DNA from: DATLZB01 sp035574175
GTDB taxonomy: Bacteria; Pseudomonadota; Alphaproteobacteria; Rhizobiales; Hyphomicrobiaceae
Reading direction: 5' to 3'
Assembly (NCBI GenBank): GCA_035574175.1
Contig: DATLZB010000186.1
Coordinates: 1-17,032 of the forward strand
Length of the DNA: 17,032 bases
Both the position numbers and the translations under genes were made by a program. Positions 14,746-17,032 of the stretch are shown here, one piece after another; position 1 is the first letter of the stretch, and every line of letters begins with the position of its first letter. The notes under the pieces were generated by a model. It was not told the DNA's origin. It did no database searches and saw only the letters and a program-made list of their open reading frames with translations.

Positions 14746-15462
14746 TTGAAGAAGTGGCTGCTGGGCCTGGCGGTCTTGGCCGGGTGTGCTCTCGGCGACG
14801 CCAGCACCCAGATGTTCATGGCACGTCCGAGCTCTTCTGCGTTCCTTGGCTTCCGCCTGCTCGACCTGGACGGAAACCTTGTGCACTGGGGCGAGCCCGG
14901 GAAGGGTACCGTGCACGTCACCTATGCCTTCGTGCGCGGACCTGTTCAGTACCGCGACGCCCGCAATTGCCGCACAATGGCACCACTCGAAACTATGCTG
15001 GCCCGCTCGGGCGTCGGCATCGAACAATTCCGCAGTGAGGCGCGTGCCGCCTTCTCAATGTGGGAGGCCGTCGCCGACATCCGCTTCCGCGAGATCGACG
15101 ATCCCACCCGCGCCGGCATCATCATCGGAGCGCAGGGCGAACCCCTCGGCCACGCCTTTGCGGATGTCAAGTACGAGGCAGACGACGGCCCTTGGCGGCA
15201 GATCGAACGTTCGCTCATCTGCCTCAATCCCGCCAAGCGCTGGAAGATCGGCTTCGATGGCAACCTCCAGGTCTACGACCTGCGCTACACGCTCGCGCAC
15301 GAGATCGGGCACGCCATCGGCCTCGACCATGCCGAGCCCGCTGGCCAGATCATGTCCGCTCGCTATGAGGAGCGCTTCCGCACGCTGCAGACCGGTGATG
15401 TGAGAGGCGCCGTACAGCTTTACGGTCTGCCACGGGCCAGCCAGGCGGCCAACAGCAACTGA
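14746..15462 (+). CDS. Matrixin-like zinc metalloprotease (metzincin), probable lipoprotein
   Basis: This is a 238-residue exported protein. The full metzincin zinc motif H-E-I-G-H-A-I-G-L-D-H covers 185-195 (ligands H185, H189 and H195, catalytic E186), and a Met-turn methionine follows at M203 in Q-I-M-S-A. This fits peptidase family M10A. The N-terminus M-K-K-W plus a hydrophobic core ends in the lipobox L-A-G-C (11-14), so C14 may be lipidated. Cleavage by signal peptidase I is the alternative. No propeptide cysteine-switch motif is evident. The start is a TTG at 14746, chosen because a strong GGAGGGG lies a few bases before it and the signal peptide starts there. The 203 bases between otsA and this gene hold no gene I can support. 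It is convergent with the DUF1236 gene. The substrate is unknown; cell-envelope or secreted-protein processing is inferred. Confidence 0.87.
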   Translation: MKKWLLGLAVLAGCALGDASTQMFMARPSSSAFLGFRLLDLDGNLVHWGEPGKGTVHVTYAFVRGPVQYRDARNCRTMAPLETMLARSGVGIEQFRSEARAAFSMWEAVADIRFREIDDPTRAGIIIGAQGEPLGHAFADVKYEADDGPWRQIERSLICLNPAKRWKIGFDGNLQVYDLRYTLAHEIGHAIGLDHAEPAGQIMSARYEERFRTLQTGDVRGAVQLYGLPRASQAANSN

Positions 15463-15465
15463 ACG

Positions 15466-15502
15466 AAAAAGCCAGTGCGGCCCAGGAGGGAGCCGCACTG
15501 GC
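15466..15502 (-). terminator. Strong intrinsic terminator between convergent genes
   Basis: Arms 15471-15481 (GCCAGTGCGGC) and 15492-15502 (GCCGCACTGGC) form a perfect 11-bp stem with a 10-base loop. On the minus strand the hairpin is followed by five T residues (the A-run at 15466-15470), so it is a textbook terminator for the DUF1236 gene. It also lies directly after the matrixin stop codon and may help end that transcript, although the plus-strand side lacks a T-run. Confidence 0.85.
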
Positions 15503-15522
15503 GATGCCGTTTGACGTGCGCG

Positions 15523-16587
15523 TCAGCGTTCGATCACGAGGGCGACGTCACGGCCGTTCGGATCGACAATGGCTACCCGGCGGTCGACGACCACGTAGCG
15601 GTATTCGCGCAGCTTCGGGATCGTCGCTACGATCTCGTCTGGGAACGCATGGATCTCGACGCGGCTCGGGATCTCGGCGCCGAGCGCCAGGCGAATGTCG
15701 ACGTCGATCGCACTCGGCCTATCAAGGTCGAGACGGCTGAGCACGAACTGACGCTCGGAGTCCGTGAGCACCAGTCGAGCGCTGTGTGATGGGGGACCGG
15801 ACTCGTCGATGATATAGACGATCTCATAGGTCGCCGGATCGACGATGCAGATGCGATCGCTGATCACGAAGTAGCGGTAGCCGCGATAGTGAGGAACGAT
15901 TTCCAACACTTCGCGCGGCAGCGCATGCAGCGTCACCGTCCGCGGCACCCTCGTGCCCACGCTGATCGAGAAGTTCACGTTCGTGACCTGTCGCACATTC
16001 CGCTGCCGAATAGTGGTGCGGATTCTGGTGCGCTCCTCCTGGGAAAGCTCGACGCTCTGGCTGCTGCCTTTGCGAGCCTGCTTGTCCTTGTCGGGAGCAT
16101 CTCGGCCGGCTGTTGCGCCACCTTTCTCATCACTACGCTGGGCCGTTCCTTTTTTCTCGGCATCGGCGTCGTCCTTGCGCTGAGCCGTTCCCTTTTTGTC
16201 GGCCTCGTCCGTCTTGCGCTGAGCCGTGCCATTCTTGTCGGCATCTTCGGCCCTGCCCTCGGCGGTGCCCTGCCTCGGAACCGCGCCCCGATCTTGAGCG
16301 GTGCTTTTGCCTTCCGATTTCGGCGTCTGTTCGCGTTGCTGGGCCGCCTTACCGCCTCGATCGCCGCCTTTGTCGGTCGCCTTCGGCTCGGCGCTCATAC
16401 CGCCTTCAGCGGGCGGCACTGATTTCTTGCCCGCGCCGTCGCCCGGCGAAGGGGCCTGTTGAAGCTGCTGGGACTGACCCTGCGCCTGGGGCCGCTGCTT
16501 TTCCTCCTGCTGGGCAGATGCCGTGACAGCGATAGCTCCGCCTATGATGGTCGCAGCGGCCGTTGCTGCAATGATCGTGCGTCTCAT
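15523..16587 (-). CDS. Exported DUF1236 protein with two C-terminal DUF1236 domains
   Basis: This is a 354-residue periplasmic or surface protein. The signal peptide is residues 1-25 (cleavage likely after A-S-A, before Q-Q-E-E). Residues 26-178 are a hydrophilic, Gln/Lys/Asp/Glu/Gly-rich disordered linker containing three G-T-A-Q-R units at 120, 133 and 147. Two homologous domains of about 80 residues follow (about 179-262 and 272-353). Each has an acidic turn-helix start, a central V-P/I-P beta segment, a R-Y-F-V or R-Y-V-V strand and an I-V-D-P motif near the end. DUF1236 is an alphaproteobacterial domain without an assigned function. The ATG at 16587 has an AAGGAG six bases upstream. Transcription ends at the strong hairpin downstream. 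Confidence 0.9.
   Translation of the reverse strand: MRRTIIAATAAATIIGGAIAVTASAQQEEKQRPQAQGQSQQLQQAPSPGDGAGKKSVPPAEGGMSAEPKATDKGGDRGGKAAQQREQTPKSEGKSTAQDRGAVPRQGTAEGRAEDADKNGTAQRKTDEADKKGTAQRKDDADAEKKGTAQRSDEKGGATAGRDAPDKDKQARKGSSQSVELSQEERTRIRTTIRQRNVRQVTNVNFSISVGTRVPRTVTLHALPREVLEIVPHYRGYRYFVISDRICIVDPATYEIVYIIDESGPPSHSARLVLTDSERQFVLSRLDLDRPSAIDVDIRLALGAEIPSRVEIHAFPDEIVATIPKLREYRYVVVDRRVAIVDPNGRDVALVIER
16136..16245. repeat. Imperfect tandem repeat coding for the GTAQR linker units
   Basis: Three near-identical blocks of about 30 bases, at roughly 16136-16163, 16177-16206 and 16216-16245, share the core CGCTG(A/G)GCCGT(T/G)CC. On the minus strand they encode the three K/N-G-T-A-Q-R units of the DUF1236 protein linker, spaced 13 and 14 codons apart. 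This suggests linker growth by local duplication. Confidence 0.6.
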
Positions 16588-16728
16588 GGACTGCTCCTTA
16601 TGATTGCATGGGGCCCGCTACATGGGCCGCTCGGTCGTTTCGGGAACGCGACTCTTGCGGTTCCGTTCCGCACTCGCAGCGGGCTGGCTTGACCGCGCAA
16701 GCGACTGCGATCGGCACACTTCTGCGGC

Positions 16729-16747
16729 CCGCGCCATCCCGGCGCGG
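16729..16747 (-). other. GC-rich stem-loop after the His/Tyr/Arg-rich gene
   Basis: A seven-base perfect stem (CCGCGCC / GGCGCGG) with a five-base loop lies about 30 bases past the stop of the minus-strand gene at 16779. It lacks a T-run, so it is at best a weak or Rho-assisted terminator or a transcript-stabilising hairpin. The rest of the 191-base gap to the DUF1236 start shows no clear promoter. Confidence 0.3.
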
Positions 16748-16778
16748 CATGACGCGGACGCCGCATTGAAGGGACGAC

Positions 16779-17032
16779 TCACCGCCAGTGGTACCGACGG
16801 TAGTGCCTGTGGTGGTAATGGCGGTCGGGACCGAACCTGAAATAGAAGCTCGGGCCGTAATAGCGACGCGGCGACCACCAGCATACTCTGACACTGCGCC
16901 GGTAGCTGCGCCGCCAGGTGCAGTGGTGGTTCCATCGGTGGTTGACCTGCTGAACGTTGGGCGGCGCTGCGAAGCCGGGCCGCAGCACGTCGGCTGCGGA
17001 GCCCAAGGGCGCTGCTTCGCTCGGCACGGCGG
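16779..17032 (-). CDS. Small exported His/Tyr/Arg-rich protein, N-terminus beyond window edge (partial)
   Basis: The minus-strand frame is open to the right edge and ends with TGA at 16779-16781. An in-frame GTG at 17027 could serve as start, but the frame continues past it. The sequence A-V-P-S-E-A-A-P-L-G right at the edge looks like the region around a signal-peptide cleavage site, so I expect the true start and signal peptide to lie outside the window. The visible mature part is short (about 80 residues). It has W-R-R-S-Y-R-R and C-W-W-S-P-R-R-Y-Y, then ends in a tail very rich in His, Tyr and Arg. Small exported proteins of this composition are common in Hyphomicrobiales and have no assigned function. 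Metal or polyanion binding is a guess from composition. Confidence 0.65.
   Translation of the reverse strand, partial: AVPSEAAPLGSAADVLRPGFAAPPNVQQVNHRWNHHCTWRRSYRRSVRVCWWSPRRYYGPSFYFRFGPDRHYHHRHYRRYHWR

Overview
The window looks like a chromosomal segment of an alphaproteobacterium, most likely of the order Hyphomicrobiales (Rhizobiales). The reasons are uniformly high GC with GC-rich third codon positions, a DUF1236-type periplasmic protein, a matrixin-type metzincin, a secreted His/Tyr/Arg-rich small protein, and an otsB / glycoside hydrolase 15 / otsA operon. No tRNA, rRNA, CRISPR array, transposase or phage gene was found. Genes are tightly packed and no stretch over 300 bases lacks one. 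The exact genus cannot be read from the sequence.

Layout. Positions 1-1516 (minus strand) hold two proteins without a recognised family. One is the N-terminal 344 residues of a Pro/Val/Glu-rich repeat protein that runs off the left edge. Just upstream of it is a small, very acidic protein. Positions 1623-3675 (minus) hold a two-gene unit: an M20 (carboxypeptidase G2-like) peptidase followed by a diacylglycerol-kinase-family lipid kinase. Divergent from it, positions 3818-9381 (plus) carry a complete peptide-type (Dpp/Opp family) ABC importer: periplasmic binding protein, two permeases and two ATPases. The last four genes are joined by four-base ATGA stop/start overlaps, and a stem-loop sits between the binding-protein gene and the first permease.

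A PfkB-family sugar kinase (9388-10485, minus) converges on the importer operon. Divergent from the kinase is a three-gene plus-strand operon at 10624-14542: trehalose-6-phosphate phosphatase (otsB), a cytoplasmic glucoamylase/trehalase-like GH15 protein, and trehalose-6-phosphate synthase (otsA), again linked by ATGA overlaps. Together they suggest a trehalose synthesis module with a built-in hydrolase.

The right end (14746-17032) is an envelope or secretion region. It has a matrixin-like lipoprotein protease on the plus strand, a strong hairpin terminator, a convergent DUF1236 protein with a GTAQR-containing low-complexity linker, and the C-terminal part of a small His/Tyr/Arg-rich exported protein that runs off the right edge.

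Most of the window is recognisable housekeeping or transport biology. The parts least explained by known families are the apolipoprotein-like 62-residue super-repeat protein with its small acidic neighbour at the left edge. The embedded GH15 in the trehalose operon and the repeated motifs in the two divergent intergenic regions are also worth a second look. I found no convincing evidence of a wholly new multi-gene system.
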